Source: Amycolatopsis thermophila
Lineage (GTDB): Bacteria; Actinomycetota; Actinomycetes; Mycobacteriales; Pseudonocardiaceae
Direction: 5' to 3'
DNA: 64,000 nt
Assembly (NCBI RefSeq): GCF_030814215.1
Contig: NZ_JAUSUT010000001.1
Location: 4,650,001 to 4,714,000, forward strand
The notes under the pieces are model-generated. The model was not told the DNA's origin, searched no databases, and worked only from the letters and a program-made list of their open reading frames with translations. Shown in pieces: positions 16,959 through 24,908 of the stretch. The translations under genes and the position numbers were made by a program. How positions within the stretch are numbered: position 1 is the first letter of the stretch; each line of letters opens with the position of its first letter.

Positions 16959-18155
16959 CTAATCGGGCAGCAGGGGCACCGACGGACCGTCGTCCCGCCC
17001 GAGGAGCATCGCGCGCGTCACCGCGGACGAGCCGTAGCGGTCACGCACCCGGTCCAGCGCCGCGTCGAGGGCGTCCGGCGGGTGGGCGTCGAACGGCAGC
17101 TCCAGTTGGCGCGGCGTGTCGTTGTCCAGGTTGGACAGCGCGACCCCGATCAGCGTGATCCCCTGCGCGTGGATCATCGGCATGGCCGCGGCCAGCAGCC
17201 CGCGCGCGGTCGCCAGGATGTCCTCCGTGTGCGCCGTCGCGTGGGACACCGTCTGCGACCGCGTCGCCCGGCTGAAATCGGCGAACCGCAGTCGCAGCAC
17301 CACCGTCCGGCACACGCGGTGCGCCGCGCGCAGCCGCCGGGCCAGCCGGTCGACCAGCGCGGCCAGGATCTCGTCCAGCTCCGCGGGGGAGCGCTGCCGT
17401 CGCCCCAGCGCCCGCTGCGCCCCCATCGACCGCCGCCGCCTGCCGACGACCACCGGCCGCGGATCGCGGTTGTGCGCGAGCGCGTACAGGTGCCGCCCGC
17501 TCGCCCGGCCGAGCAGCGCCACCAGCTCGGCCTCGCCCCGCTCGGCGACCTGGCCCACCGTCCTGATGCCGCGCGCGTTCAGCTTCTCGGCCGTCACAGT
17601 CCCCACGCCCCACAGCCGCTCGACCGGCAGCGGGTGCAGGAACTCCAGCTCGCGGTCGTGCGGGACGACGAGCAGCCCGTCCGGTTTCGCCACGCCGCTG
17701 GCGACCTTGGCGAGGAACTTCGTGCGCGCCACGCCGACCGTGATGGGCAGACCGACCTGTTCGACCACCGCGCGCCGCAGGCCGGCGGCGATCCGGCTCG
17801 GCGTGCCGGCGATCCGGGCCAGACCGCCGACGTCGAGGAACGCCTCGTCGATGGACAGCCCCTCGACGACCGGCGTGGTCTGCTCGAACACGGCGAACAC
17901 CGCCTTGCTGGCGGTGCTGTAGGCCGACATCCGCGGCGGCACCACGACGGCCGACGGGCACAGCCGCAGCGCCTGCGCGCAGCCCATCGCGGTGCGGACG
18001 CCGCGCGCCTTGGCCTCGTAGCTCGCCGCCAGCACCACACCCCCGCCGACGATGACCGGCCGCCCGCGCAACGACGGGTCGTCACGCTGCTCGACCGACG
18101 CGTAGAACGCGTCCAGGTCGGCGTGCAGGATCGGGCCCTCGTTCGTCACGAACAC
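16959..18155 (-). CDS. dinB: Y-family DNA polymerase IV
   Basis: 398 residues. The palm motif ILHADLDAFYASVEQRD is at the N-terminus, with SIDEAFLDV (second carboxylate pair) near residue 100. GVARTKFLAKVASGVAKPDGLLVV and the HhH region (LWGVGTVTAEKLNARGIRTVGQVA) follow, then a little-finger domain (RALGRRQRSPAELDEILAALVDRLARRLRAA). It performs error-prone translesion synthesis. The C-terminal LELPFDAH resembles a beta-clamp-binding QLxLPF box. The start is GTG at 18153-18155; a GTG two codons later is also possible. Confidence 0.95.
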   Translation of the reverse strand: MFVTNEGPILHADLDAFYASVEQRDDPSLRGRPVIVGGGVVLAASYEAKARGVRTAMGCAQALRLCPSAVVVPPRMSAYSTASKAVFAVFEQTTPVVEGLSIDEAFLDVGGLARIAGTPSRIAAGLRRAVVEQVGLPITVGVARTKFLAKVASGVAKPDGLLVVPHDRELEFLHPLPVERLWGVGTVTAEKLNARGIRTVGQVAERGEAELVALLGRASGRHLYALAHNRDPRPVVVGRRRRSMGAQRALGRRQRSPAELDEILAALVDRLARRLRAAHRVCRTVVLRLRFADFSRATRSQTVSHATAHTEDILATARGLLAAAMPMIHAQGITLIGVALSNLDNDTPRQLELPFDAHPPDALDAALDRVRDRYGSSAVTRAMLLGRDDGPSVPLLPD

Positions 18156-18214
18156 ATGTTCGCACCCGCCTCCGACATTTTCCGGATCCGCGACGGCGGT
18201 GGAAGGCTGTGCGC

Positions 18215-18790
18215 ATGGACGATCCGAAGGCCGACCTGCACCGCTACCTGCAGACCGCGCGCGACGCGATGCTGTGGAAGCTCGAGGGGCTGTCCGAATA
18301 CGACCTGCGCCGCCCGATGACGCCGACAGGCACGAACCTGCTCGGGCTGGTCAAGCACCTCATCGGCTGCGAGATCGGCTACTTCGGCGCGACCTTCGGC
18401 CGGCCGTTCGGGCGCGAGCTGCCCTGGCTGTCGGAGACCGAGCCGAACGCCGACATGTGGGCGCGGCCGGACGAGTCCAGCGCGGAGATCGTCGCCCTCT
18501 ACCGCCAGGCCTGTGCGCACGCAGACGCCACCATCGACGCCCTGGCCCTGGACGCGGTCGGGCACATCCCGGCGTGGGACGGCGGCACCGAGGTCACCCT
18601 CCACCGGATCCTGGTGCACATGACCGCCGAGACCCACCGCCACGCCGGGCACGCCGACATCGTGCGCGAGCTCGTCGACGGCGCCGCCGGCCTGCGCCGC
18701 GACCACGGCAACCTGCCCGACGCCGGCGAGCAGTGGTGGGCGGACTACCGGGACCGGCTCGAGCGGGTCGCCCGCGAATCCTTGCCTTGA
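18215..18790 (+). CDS. DinB-fold protein (DUF664-like, putative mycothiol-dependent transferase)
   Basis: 191 residues, four-helix DinB/YfiT-like fold. The metal-binding His pattern is visible: LVKHLIGCEIGYFG (first His), then LHRILVHMTAETHRHAGHADIVRELVDG (second and third His), which matches the DUF664 subgroup. Related actinobacterial proteins act with mycothiol or bacillithiol. The N-terminus MDDPKADLHRYLQTARDAMLWKLEGLSEYDLRRPM is typical. The ATG at 18215 has GGAAGG at the correct distance; a GTG two codons earlier is too close to it. It is unrelated to the adjacent polymerase despite the shared DinB name. Confidence 0.87.
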   Translation: MDDPKADLHRYLQTARDAMLWKLEGLSEYDLRRPMTPTGTNLLGLVKHLIGCEIGYFGATFGRPFGRELPWLSETEPNADMWARPDESSAEIVALYRQACAHADATIDALALDAVGHIPAWDGGTEVTLHRILVHMTAETHRHAGHADIVRELVDGAAGLRRDHGNLPDAGEQWWADYRDRLERVARESLP

Positions 18791-18803
18791 CGTCAGCGTC
18801 AAG
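18786..18803 (+). promoter_or_regulatory. MerR-type operator
   Basis: CTTGACG-TCAG-CGTCAAG is a perfect 7-bp-arm inverted repeat lying between TTGCCT (18782-18787) and TACGCT (18807-18812). Those hexamers are 19 bp apart, the long spacer expected for MerR-controlled promoters. The -10 is only 6 bases from the ATG at 18819, so the transcript would be nearly leaderless. Promoter elements are inference. Confidence 0.65.
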
Positions 18804-18818
18804 CTTTACGCTCGCCGG

Positions 18819-19217
18819 ATGCGAATCGGCGAGCTGGCGGAGCGGGCCGGGACGACCACGCGGGCGTTGCGGTTCTACGAGTCACAGGGGCTGCTGTCCG
18901 CCCGGCGGGCGGCCAACGGCTACCGCGAGTACGGCGAGGAGGACTTCCGGCTGGTCCGGGAGATCCAGGCGCTGCAGGCGGTCGGGTTCAGCCTCGACGA
19001 CACGCGTCCGTTCGTCGACTGCCTGCGCGCCGGCCACCGGACCGGCGACTCGTGCGCGGACTCGATCGAGGTGTACGAGCGCAAGCTCGCCGAGGTCGAG
19101 GCCTGCCTGGACCGGCTGCGGGCCGTGCGCGACGACCTGCGCGCCAAGCTCACCGAGGCGCTGGACCGAGAACCCGGCCCGTGCCGGGTCACCACCGCGT
19201 TCGAGGAGCCCAGATGA
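18819..19217 (+). CDS. MerR-family transcriptional regulator
   Basis: 132 residues. The N-terminal winged helix is canonical (MRIGELAERAGTTTRALRFYESQGLL, then NGYREYGEEDFRLVREIQALQAVGFSLDDTRPFV). A coiled-coil dimerisation helix follows (SIEVYERKLAEVEACLDRLRAVRDDLRAKL). Cysteines lie at FVDCL, DSCAD, EACLD and GPCRV; they could sense thiol stress or metal, but the spacing is not the SoxR 2Fe-2S pattern. It overlaps trxA by ATGA and lies just downstream of a palindromic operator, so autoregulated control of thioredoxin is likely (inference). Confidence 0.9.
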   Translation: MRIGELAERAGTTTRALRFYESQGLLSARRAANGYREYGEEDFRLVREIQALQAVGFSLDDTRPFVDCLRAGHRTGDSCADSIEVYERKLAEVEACLDRLRAVRDDLRAKLTEALDREPGPCRVTTAFEEPR

Positions 19218-19561
19218 CGTCCACGCACCTTCCCGGCGAACTGCTCGCCGTCACCGACGAGACCTTCGAGGCGGAGGTGCTGCGCCACGACGGACCCGTG
19301 CTCGTCGACTTCTGGGCGCAGTGGTGCCCGCCGTGCCACATGATCGCGCCGGTGCTCGCGCAGATCGCCGAGGAGCGGGCCGGCAGCCTGACCATCCGCA
19401 AGATCAACTCCGACGAGAACCCCCGCACCGCGCGGGACCACCAGGTGATGTCGCTGCCCACGCTGATCCTGTTCGACGGCGGGCGGCCGGTCGCGCAGTG
19501 GGTGGGGGCGCGGCCCAAGGCCCGCCTGCTCGCCGACCTCGACGCCGCGCTGGAGGCGTAG
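19214..19561 (+). CDS. trxA: Thioredoxin
   Basis: 115 residues. It has the thioredoxin fold with VLVDFWAQWCPPCHMIAPVLAQIAEE, where the active site is WCPPC instead of the usual WCGPC. The conserved cis-proline is in VMSLPTLILFDGG. A Pro in the CxxC makes the protein more like some resA/TlpA or actinobacterial Trx variants and should change its redox potential (family knowledge). The start overlaps the MerR gene stop. The stop codon TAG (19559-19561) is formed by the TA target site plus the first base of an inserted IS remnant. Confidence 0.93.
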   Translation: MTSTHLPGELLAVTDETFEAEVLRHDGPVLVDFWAQWCPPCHMIAPVLAQIAEERAGSLTIRKINSDENPRTARDHQVMSLPTLILFDGGRPVAQWVGARPKARLLADLDAALEA

Positions 19562-20106
19562 GGCGTGTCTGGCAACGCGTTTGTCCAGGTGATGGCGTCG
19601 ACGATGAGGATGGCGGCGCGGTAGACGGTGGCGAGTTGGTCGTAGCGGGTGGGATGCCGCGCGATTGTTTGAGCTGGATGAAGCTGCGTTCGATGGCGTT
19701 GCGGCCGCGGTAGTCCCCGCAGGTGGGCCATGAGCGGTGTGAACATCGGCGGGTCCCCCGCTTGCCCGGCGGTCAGCAGCGTGACCAGCGGGCGGCCGTC
19801 GCCGTCGGCCAGACGGTGGATCTGGGTGGTAGGGCCGCCGCGGGAGCGGCCGATGGCGTGATCAGGCGGCTCGATCCCGGGTCCGGACCTGGCATCGCCG
19901 CCTGGCGCGAGAGGGCACCTGGGACGTGGTGCTGCAGCGGTTGCTCGCGACGGCTGACGCGGCCGGGCAAACGGCCGCCCGGGTATCCCGTGGGCGCCGG
20001 CAACACGTCCTTGATCAACGCCCGCTGCTCATCCGCGAGCAACTCACACCGCGACACGACCAGCAGCATCCCAAAAACCAGCCACGACCTTCTATCAGAC
20101 ACGGCC
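19561..20106 (-). mobile_element. IS5-family insertion sequence remnant, internally deleted
   Basis: The ends are imperfect inverted repeats, GGGCGTGTCTG at the left and CAGACACGGCC at the right (10 of 11 matching), flanked by TA on both sides (19559-19560 and 20107-20108), the target duplication typical of IS5-type elements. Inside, on the minus strand, are transposase pieces in different frames. About 20000-20060 gives CELLADEQRALIKDVLPAP (N-terminus). About 19760-19860 gives HAIGRSRGGPTTQIHRLADG and LVTLLTAGQAGDPPMF (catalytic-core region). About 19570-19690 gives RNAIERSFIQLKQ/ARHPTRYDQLATVYRAAIL (C-terminus). The element is about 546 bases, shorter than an intact one, and frameshifted. 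Confidence 0.85.
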
Positions 20107-20188
20107 TAGGGGCGACGCCGTTTAGTCCACTTCGGACGCCGGGGCGTGCCCGGCGTCCGGTTCGCGACCGTGCCCGGGACGGCCGGCG

Positions 20189-20623
20189 TCAGTCCCGCAG
20201 GCGCGCACGAGCGAGCAGCGTGGACGCGCCGGTGACGACGGCCTTCCCGGCGCCGCGCACGCTCGAGGCGAGGAACGTGGCCCAGTCGAAGTAGTCCCGC
20301 CACAGCACGATCCCGCCCTCGCGCACCTCGAAGGTGCCGCAGACCCAGAACCGCGCGTCCCAGGCGCCCGCACGCAGCACGTCGGTGCGCTCGGTCAGCA
20401 CGATCGGGCCGTCGGCGGCGATGTGGTGCACCCGCGCCTCGAACCCGATGCGGTAGCGGGTGAGCAGCCGCAACTGCTTCTCCACGGCCGCGATCCCGCG
20501 CGCCGGGGGGAGCGGCACGTTCTGGTACACGACACCGGGGTCGACGAAGGTCAGCGCGCCTTCGACGTCGCCGCGCTCGAGGGCCGTCAGGAACGAGGTC
20601 ACCGTGCTCTTCGGGTCCGCCAT
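20189..20623 (-). CDS. Limonene-1,2-epoxide hydrolase-like (SnoaL/NTF2 fold) protein
   Basis: 144 residues. The fold is NTF2-like: STVTSFLTALERGDVEGALTFVDPGVVYQNVPLPPARG. The LEH catalytic Asp-Arg-Asp set appears as ERTDVLRAGAWDARFWVCGTFEV and IVLWRDYFDWATF, matching limonene-epoxide hydrolases, which open epoxides by a one-step push-pull mechanism. Many homologues act on other epoxides or polyketide intermediates, so the substrate is uncertain. ATG at 20621-20623. A TauD-like dioxygenase gene lies upstream on the same strand. Confidence 0.85.
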   Translation of the reverse strand: MADPKSTVTSFLTALERGDVEGALTFVDPGVVYQNVPLPPARGIAAVEKQLRLLTRYRIGFEARVHHIAADGPIVLTERTDVLRAGAWDARFWVCGTFEVREGGIVLWRDYFDWATFLASSVRGAGKAVVTGASTLLARARLRD

Positions 20624-20652
20624 GGGATCAGGCTAGTGGCGGGAGGTGCTCG

Positions 20653-21585
20653 TCAGAAGGGACGATCACCGGCGATCGCGACGCGTTCGGCGACGCGGAC
20701 GTGCGGGTGGTAGTCGTTGACGGCGTAGTGCTGGGTGGCGCGGTTGTCCCAGAACGCCACGGAGCCGGGCCGCCAGGTGAACCGCACCTGGTACTCCGGA
20801 ACGTGCGCCTGCGCGAACAGCAACCGCAGCAGGCGGTCGCTTTCGTCGCGGTCCAGGCCGGTGATGTGCGTGGTGAAGGCCTGGTTGACGAACAGGGTGC
20901 GGCGCCCGGTCTCCGGGTGCACACGCACCACCGGGTGCTCGACCGGCGGGAAGCGGTCCTGCAGGCGGGCCAGCAGGTCGTGGCCGGCGAAGCGGGCGAA
21001 ACCGGGGACGAAGTCGTGCACCGCGCGACGGCCGTCGATCCGTTCCCGCACGTCGGCCGGCAGGTTGTCGTAGGCGGCGGCCATGTCGGCCCACAGGGTG
21101 TCGCCGCCCAGCGGTGGCACCTCGACCAGGCGCAGCACCGAGCCGAGCGCGGGCGCCGGGCGCCACGTCACGTCGGTGTGCCAGATGTTTTCGAAGCCGG
21201 GCACCCCGGCGCCGCGCGCGAACCGGACCACCTCGGCGGAGTCGCCGGCGGGCAGGAACGGGTTGGTCTCCAGCGGGCCCCAGTTCCGCGCGAACGCCCG
21301 CTGCTGCGCGGAATCGATGTCCTGGTCGCGGAAGAAGAGCACCTTCCACTCCAGCAGCGCGCGGTTCAGTTCGTCGCGCAGCGCGGGGGTGAGGGGCCGT
21401 CCGAGGTCCACGCCCTCGATCTCGGCGCCGATCACCCGTCCCAGCGGGCGCACGTGGAACATCTCGTAGGGGCGCGAGTGGGCATTCTCGTGCAGGCGCG
21501 ACAGGAGACGCGGGCCTTCGAGGATGCCGCCGGCCGGAACCCGGGCCGGACGGAGTCGGACGCGTTCGGGCAGCTCAACGGGCAT
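20653..21585 (-). CDS. TauD/TfdA-family Fe(II)/2-oxoglutarate dioxygenase
   Basis: 310 residues. The facial triad is visible as IWHTDVTWRP (His-x-Asp) and DNRATQHYAVNDYH (distal His), followed by the 2-oxoglutarate-binding Arg in HVRVAERVAIAGDRP. The N-terminal core GAEIEGVDLGRPLTPALRDELNRALLEWKVLFFRDQ is the TauD signature. Members oxidise taurine, alkyl sulfates, 2,4-D or related compounds; no substrate is implied by the context. ATG 21583-21585 is preceded by GGGAGGTCC at good spacing; the open frame upstream is not used. Confidence 0.92.
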   Translation of the reverse strand: MPVELPERVRLRPARVPAGGILEGPRLLSRLHENAHSRPYEMFHVRPLGRVIGAEIEGVDLGRPLTPALRDELNRALLEWKVLFFRDQDIDSAQQRAFARNWGPLETNPFLPAGDSAEVVRFARGAGVPGFENIWHTDVTWRPAPALGSVLRLVEVPPLGGDTLWADMAAAYDNLPADVRERIDGRRAVHDFVPGFARFAGHDLLARLQDRFPPVEHPVVRVHPETGRRTLFVNQAFTTHITGLDRDESDRLLRLLFAQAHVPEYQVRFTWRPGSVAFWDNRATQHYAVNDYHPHVRVAERVAIAGDRPF

Positions 21586-21728
21586 TTCGCGGACCTCCCG
21601 GGAAGACCTGGCGGACTCCCGGATGATCACCAGGCGTGCCTGGACGCGGCAAGGCACGTCCAGCATGTGGTCCTCTCGTGCGGGAAAGGACTGACCCCGC
21701 TACCGCCTCAGGCCGTAGGGTTTGGGTC

Positions 21729-23387
21729 GTGAGCCTGCCCATCCTCATGACCGTCGACGACGATCCGTCCGTGTCCCGGTCGGTCGCCCGTGACCTCCGC
21801 CGTCGTTACGGCCAGGATTACCGCGTCGTGCGCGCCGCCTCCGGCGCGGACGCGCTCGACGCGCTGCGCGAGATCAAGCTGCGCGGTGACGCGGTCGCCG
21901 CGATCCTCGCCGACTACCGCATGCCGCACATGGACGGCATCACGTTCCTGGAACAGGCGATGGACCTGTTCCCGTCGGCGCGGCGAGCGCTGCTGACCGC
22001 CTACGCCGACACCGACGCGGCCATCCAGGCGATCAACGTCGTCGACGTCGACCACTACCTGCTCAAGCCGTGGGACCCGCCGGAGGAGAAGCTCTACCCG
22101 GTGGTCGACGCGCTCGTGGAGGCCTGGCGCGCGGCCGGTGAGCGCCCGGTCGAGGAGACGAAGGTGATCGGGCACCGGTGGTCCTCGCCGTCCTACAAGG
22201 TGCGGGACTTCCTGGCCCGCAACTCCGTGCCCTACCGCTGGTACTCCGTCGACGAGCCGGAGGCCTGCCGCCTGCTCGAGGCGGCGGAGTGCGCGGCCGA
22301 GGACATCCCGGTGCTGATCACGCCGGACGGCACCGTGCTGCGGAAACCGCAGGGCGAGCAGATCGCCGACGCGGTCGGCCTGTCCACCCGCCCGGCGTCG
22401 GAGTTCTACGACCTGGTGGTCGTCGGTGGCGGCCCGGCGGGGCTGGGCGCGGCGGTCTACGGCGCGTCGGAGGGGCTGCGCACGGTCCTGGTCGAGCGGC
22501 GGGCCACCGGGGGACAGGCCGGGCAGAGCTCGCGGATCGAGAACTACCTCGGCTTCCCGGACGGCGTGTCCGGGGCGCAGCTGACCGACCGGGCCCGGCG
22601 CCAGGCCCAGAAGTTCGGCGCCGAGGTGCTGACCACGCGGGACGTCACCGGCCTGGAAGCGCGCGGTTCGGCGCGGGTGGTGAAGTTCGGCGACGGCAGT
22701 GAGATCGCCGCGCACGCCGTCGTCCTCGCGACCGGTGTGTCCTACCGGGCGCTGGAGGCCGAGGGGGTGGCCGAACTGACCGGGCGCGGCGTGTTCTACG
22801 GCTCGGCGTCCACCGAGGCTCCGGAGTGCGCCGGCGAGCACGTCTACATCGTCGGCGGTGCGAACTCCGCCGGGCAGGCCGCGGTGTTCTTCGCCCGCTA
22901 CGCCAAGGAGGTCTCGATCCTGGTGCGCGGCGCATCGCTGCAGGCGTCGATGTCGCACTACCTGATCGAGCAGATCGAGGGCATCGACAACATCCACGTC
23001 CGCACCCGCACCACCGTGGTGCGCGCGCACGGCACGGACCACCTCGAAGAGCTGACGTTGTGCGACCAGGAGCGGGGTGTCACCGAGACCGTGCCCACCG
23101 GGCACCTGTTCGTGTTCATCGGCGCGGCCCCGCGGACGGAGTGGCTCGGTGACGACGTGCTGCGCGACGAGCACGGGTTCGTGTGCACGGGGCCGGACCT
23201 GGTCGTGGAGGGCAAACGACCACCGGGGTGGACGCTCGACCGCGATCCGCACCACCTGGAGTCGTCGATCCCGGGCGTGTTCGTGGCCGGGGACGTGCGG
23301 TCCCAGTCGGTGAAGCGGGTGGCGTCCGCGGTCGGCGAGGGCGCGATGGCGGTCACGCTCGTGCACCGGTACCTGGAGGCACGATGA
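21729..23387 (+). CDS. Response-regulator receiver fused to a thioredoxin-reductase-like flavoprotein
   Basis: 552 residues. Residues 1-125 are a receiver domain: acidic pair VDDDP (10-13), phosphoacceptor Asp62 in ILADYRMPHMDG, LLTAY and Lys113 in LLKPW. Residues about 150-215 form a glutaredoxin-like linker (VRDFLARNSVPYRWYSVDEPE). Residues 225-552 are a pyridine-nucleotide flavoprotein (DLVVVGGGPAGLGAAVYGASEG, ATGGQAGQSSRIENYLGFPDG, YIVGGANSAGQAA, PGVFVAGDVRSQSVKRVASAVGEG). The redox CxxC of thioredoxin reductase is absent; that position reads GSASTEAPECAG. It overlaps the histidine kinase gene by ATGA, so phosphorylation-controlled flavoprotein activity is the obvious hypothesis. Confidence 0.93.
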   Translation: MSLPILMTVDDDPSVSRSVARDLRRRYGQDYRVVRAASGADALDALREIKLRGDAVAAILADYRMPHMDGITFLEQAMDLFPSARRALLTAYADTDAAIQAINVVDVDHYLLKPWDPPEEKLYPVVDALVEAWRAAGERPVEETKVIGHRWSSPSYKVRDFLARNSVPYRWYSVDEPEACRLLEAAECAAEDIPVLITPDGTVLRKPQGEQIADAVGLSTRPASEFYDLVVVGGGPAGLGAAVYGASEGLRTVLVERRATGGQAGQSSRIENYLGFPDGVSGAQLTDRARRQAQKFGAEVLTTRDVTGLEARGSARVVKFGDGSEIAAHAVVLATGVSYRALEAEGVAELTGRGVFYGSASTEAPECAGEHVYIVGGANSAGQAAVFFARYAKEVSILVRGASLQASMSHYLIEQIEGIDNIHVRTRTTVVRAHGTDHLEELTLCDQERGVTETVPTGHLFVFIGAAPRTEWLGDDVLRDEHGFVCTGPDLVVEGKRPPGWTLDRDPHHLESSIPGVFVAGDVRSQSVKRVASAVGEGAMAVTLVHRYLEAR

Positions 23388-24808
23388 GCGAGCCCCAGCT
23401 GACCCGAGAGTTCCTGCGCGAGCTGTTCCTGTTCACCAGCCTGGAGGACGCCCAGCTCGACTGGATCCTGGACCACGCCAAGATCGAGCACTACCCGGCC
23501 GGCACCGCGATCATCAGCGAGGGCGATCCGGCGACCTGCTTCTACGTGCTGCTGTCGGGTGCGCTGCGGATGACGCGGCTGGTGGGCGGCAGCGAGGTGG
23601 AGACCGTCCGGTCCGATCAGCGCGGCGCCTATTGCGGGGCGACGCAGTTCTTCTACGGGCAACAGGAGCAGGTCTACGGCGCATCGGTGTACGCGGTCAC
23701 CGAGCTGACGTTCCTCACGTTGCCCGCGAAGGAGTTCGCCGAGAAGTTCCGCAGCTGGTTCCCGATGGCGACGCACCTGCTGGAGGGTTCCTACCTGGGC
23801 TGGCGCAACTCGGACGCGCTGATCGGGCAGCGGCGGCGGTTGCTGGCGCTGGGGGAGATGTCCGCGGGGCTGACCCACGAGCTGAACAACCCGGCGGCCG
23901 CGGCGGTGCGGGCCACCGCGGCGTTGCGGGAGCGGGTCGCCGGAATGCGGCACAAGCTGGCGATACTGGCGAAGCGGGACATCGAGCCCGATCTGCTGGA
24001 GTTGCTGCTGGAGGTGCAGGAGCGGCTGGTCAAGCAGGTGGCCGACGCGCCACCGCTGACGGCGATGCAGCAGGCCGACCGCGAGGACGAGATCGGTGAC
24101 TGGCTCGAGGAGCGCGACATCGAGCAGGGCTGGGATCTGGCCCCGATCTTCGTGGCGGCGGGACTGACCGCGGACAGCCTCGACCACGTCCTCGAGTCGG
24201 TGGGCGACGGGCTGCTGGACGGGGCCCTGCGGTGGCTGGCGTACGCGCTGGAGACCGAGATGCTGATGGGGGAGATCGAGGACTCGACGACGCGGATTTC
24301 GGCGCTGGTGGGTGCGGCGAAGCAGTACTCGCAGATGGACCGGGCGCCGCACCAGTGGATCGACGTGCACGACGGTCTGGATTCGACGCTGGTGATGCTC
24401 GCCGGGAAGATCGGCACCGGGGTGGAGGTGGTGAAGGAGTACGACCGCGGCCTGCCGACGGTCCCGGCGTACGCGGGCGAGCTGAACCAGGTGTGGACGA
24501 ACATCATCGACAACGCCGTGAGCGCGATGGGTGGCACGGGCACGCTGACACTGCGCACTTTCCGCGAGGGCGACCGGGTGGTGGTCGAGATCGGCGACAC
24601 CGGGCCGGGCATCTCGGCGGAGACCAAGCAGCGGATCTTCGAACCGTTCTTCACGACGAAGCCCGTCGGCGAGGGGACGGGGCTCGGGCTGGACATCTCG
24701 TGGCGCATCGTGGTGGACCGCCACCGCGGCGACCTGCGAGTGGAGTCGGAACCGGGGAACACGCGGTTCCGGGTCTACCTGCCGACGACGGAGCAAGCCT
24801 CCGAGTAA
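23384..24808 (+). CDS. Cyclic-nucleotide-domain sensor histidine kinase
   Basis: 474 residues, no membrane segment. Residues about 12-125 form a cNMP-binding-like domain (LFTSLEDAQLDWIL, FYVLLSGALRMTRL, YAVTELTFLTLPAKEF). Residues 150-330 hold a divergent dimerisation domain with the H-box LGEMSAGLTHELNNP (His165) interrupted by a long acidic helical insert. The C-terminal ATPase has N-box WTNIIDNAVSAM, G1 GDTGPGIS, F-box RIFEPFFTTK and G2 GTGLGLDIS. It is translationally coupled to the receiver-flavoprotein gene, its evident partner. Its last five codons form the start of a 59-bp repeat. Confidence 0.93.
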   Translation: MSEPQLTREFLRELFLFTSLEDAQLDWILDHAKIEHYPAGTAIISEGDPATCFYVLLSGALRMTRLVGGSEVETVRSDQRGAYCGATQFFYGQQEQVYGASVYAVTELTFLTLPAKEFAEKFRSWFPMATHLLEGSYLGWRNSDALIGQRRRLLALGEMSAGLTHELNNPAAAAVRATAALRERVAGMRHKLAILAKRDIEPDLLELLLEVQERLVKQVADAPPLTAMQQADREDEIGDWLEERDIEQGWDLAPIFVAAGLTADSLDHVLESVGDGLLDGALRWLAYALETEMLMGEIEDSTTRISALVGAAKQYSQMDRAPHQWIDVHDGLDSTLVMLAGKIGTGVEVVKEYDRGLPTVPAYAGELNQVWTNIIDNAVSAMGGTGTLTLRTFREGDRVVVEIGDTGPGISAETKQRIFEPFFTTKPVGEGTGLGLDISWRIVVDRHRGDLRVESEPGNTRFRVYLPTTEQASE

Positions 24809-24908
24809 CGCAGACGCGCTTCTGGGGTGGCGTACGTACCCCGTGGGGGGAGCAAGCGTCCGCGTAACGCCGGCGCCCTTCTGGGGCGGCGCACGTACCC
24901 CGTTGGCC
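24791..24908. repeat. 59-bp tandem duplication at the end of the histidine kinase gene
   Basis: Two copies begin GAGCAAGC at 24791 and 24850, about 83 percent identical by eye, sharing GTAACGC, CTTCTGGGG and ACGTACCCCGT. The first copy contains the last codons and stop of the kinase gene (EQASE-stop); the second repeats the pattern (EQASA-stop) in non-coding sequence. Confidence 0.8.

Noticed and set aside
16439-17158. Possible plus-strand gene starting near a CxxC peptide
   Set aside because: Only one CxxC, low-complexity remainder, and it runs into the antisense strand of dinB.
18215-18790. DNA-damage role by association with dinB
   Set aside because: The shared DinB name refers to an unrelated fold; the protein has the metal-binding His pattern of thiol-dependent transferases and is divergent from the polymerase gene.
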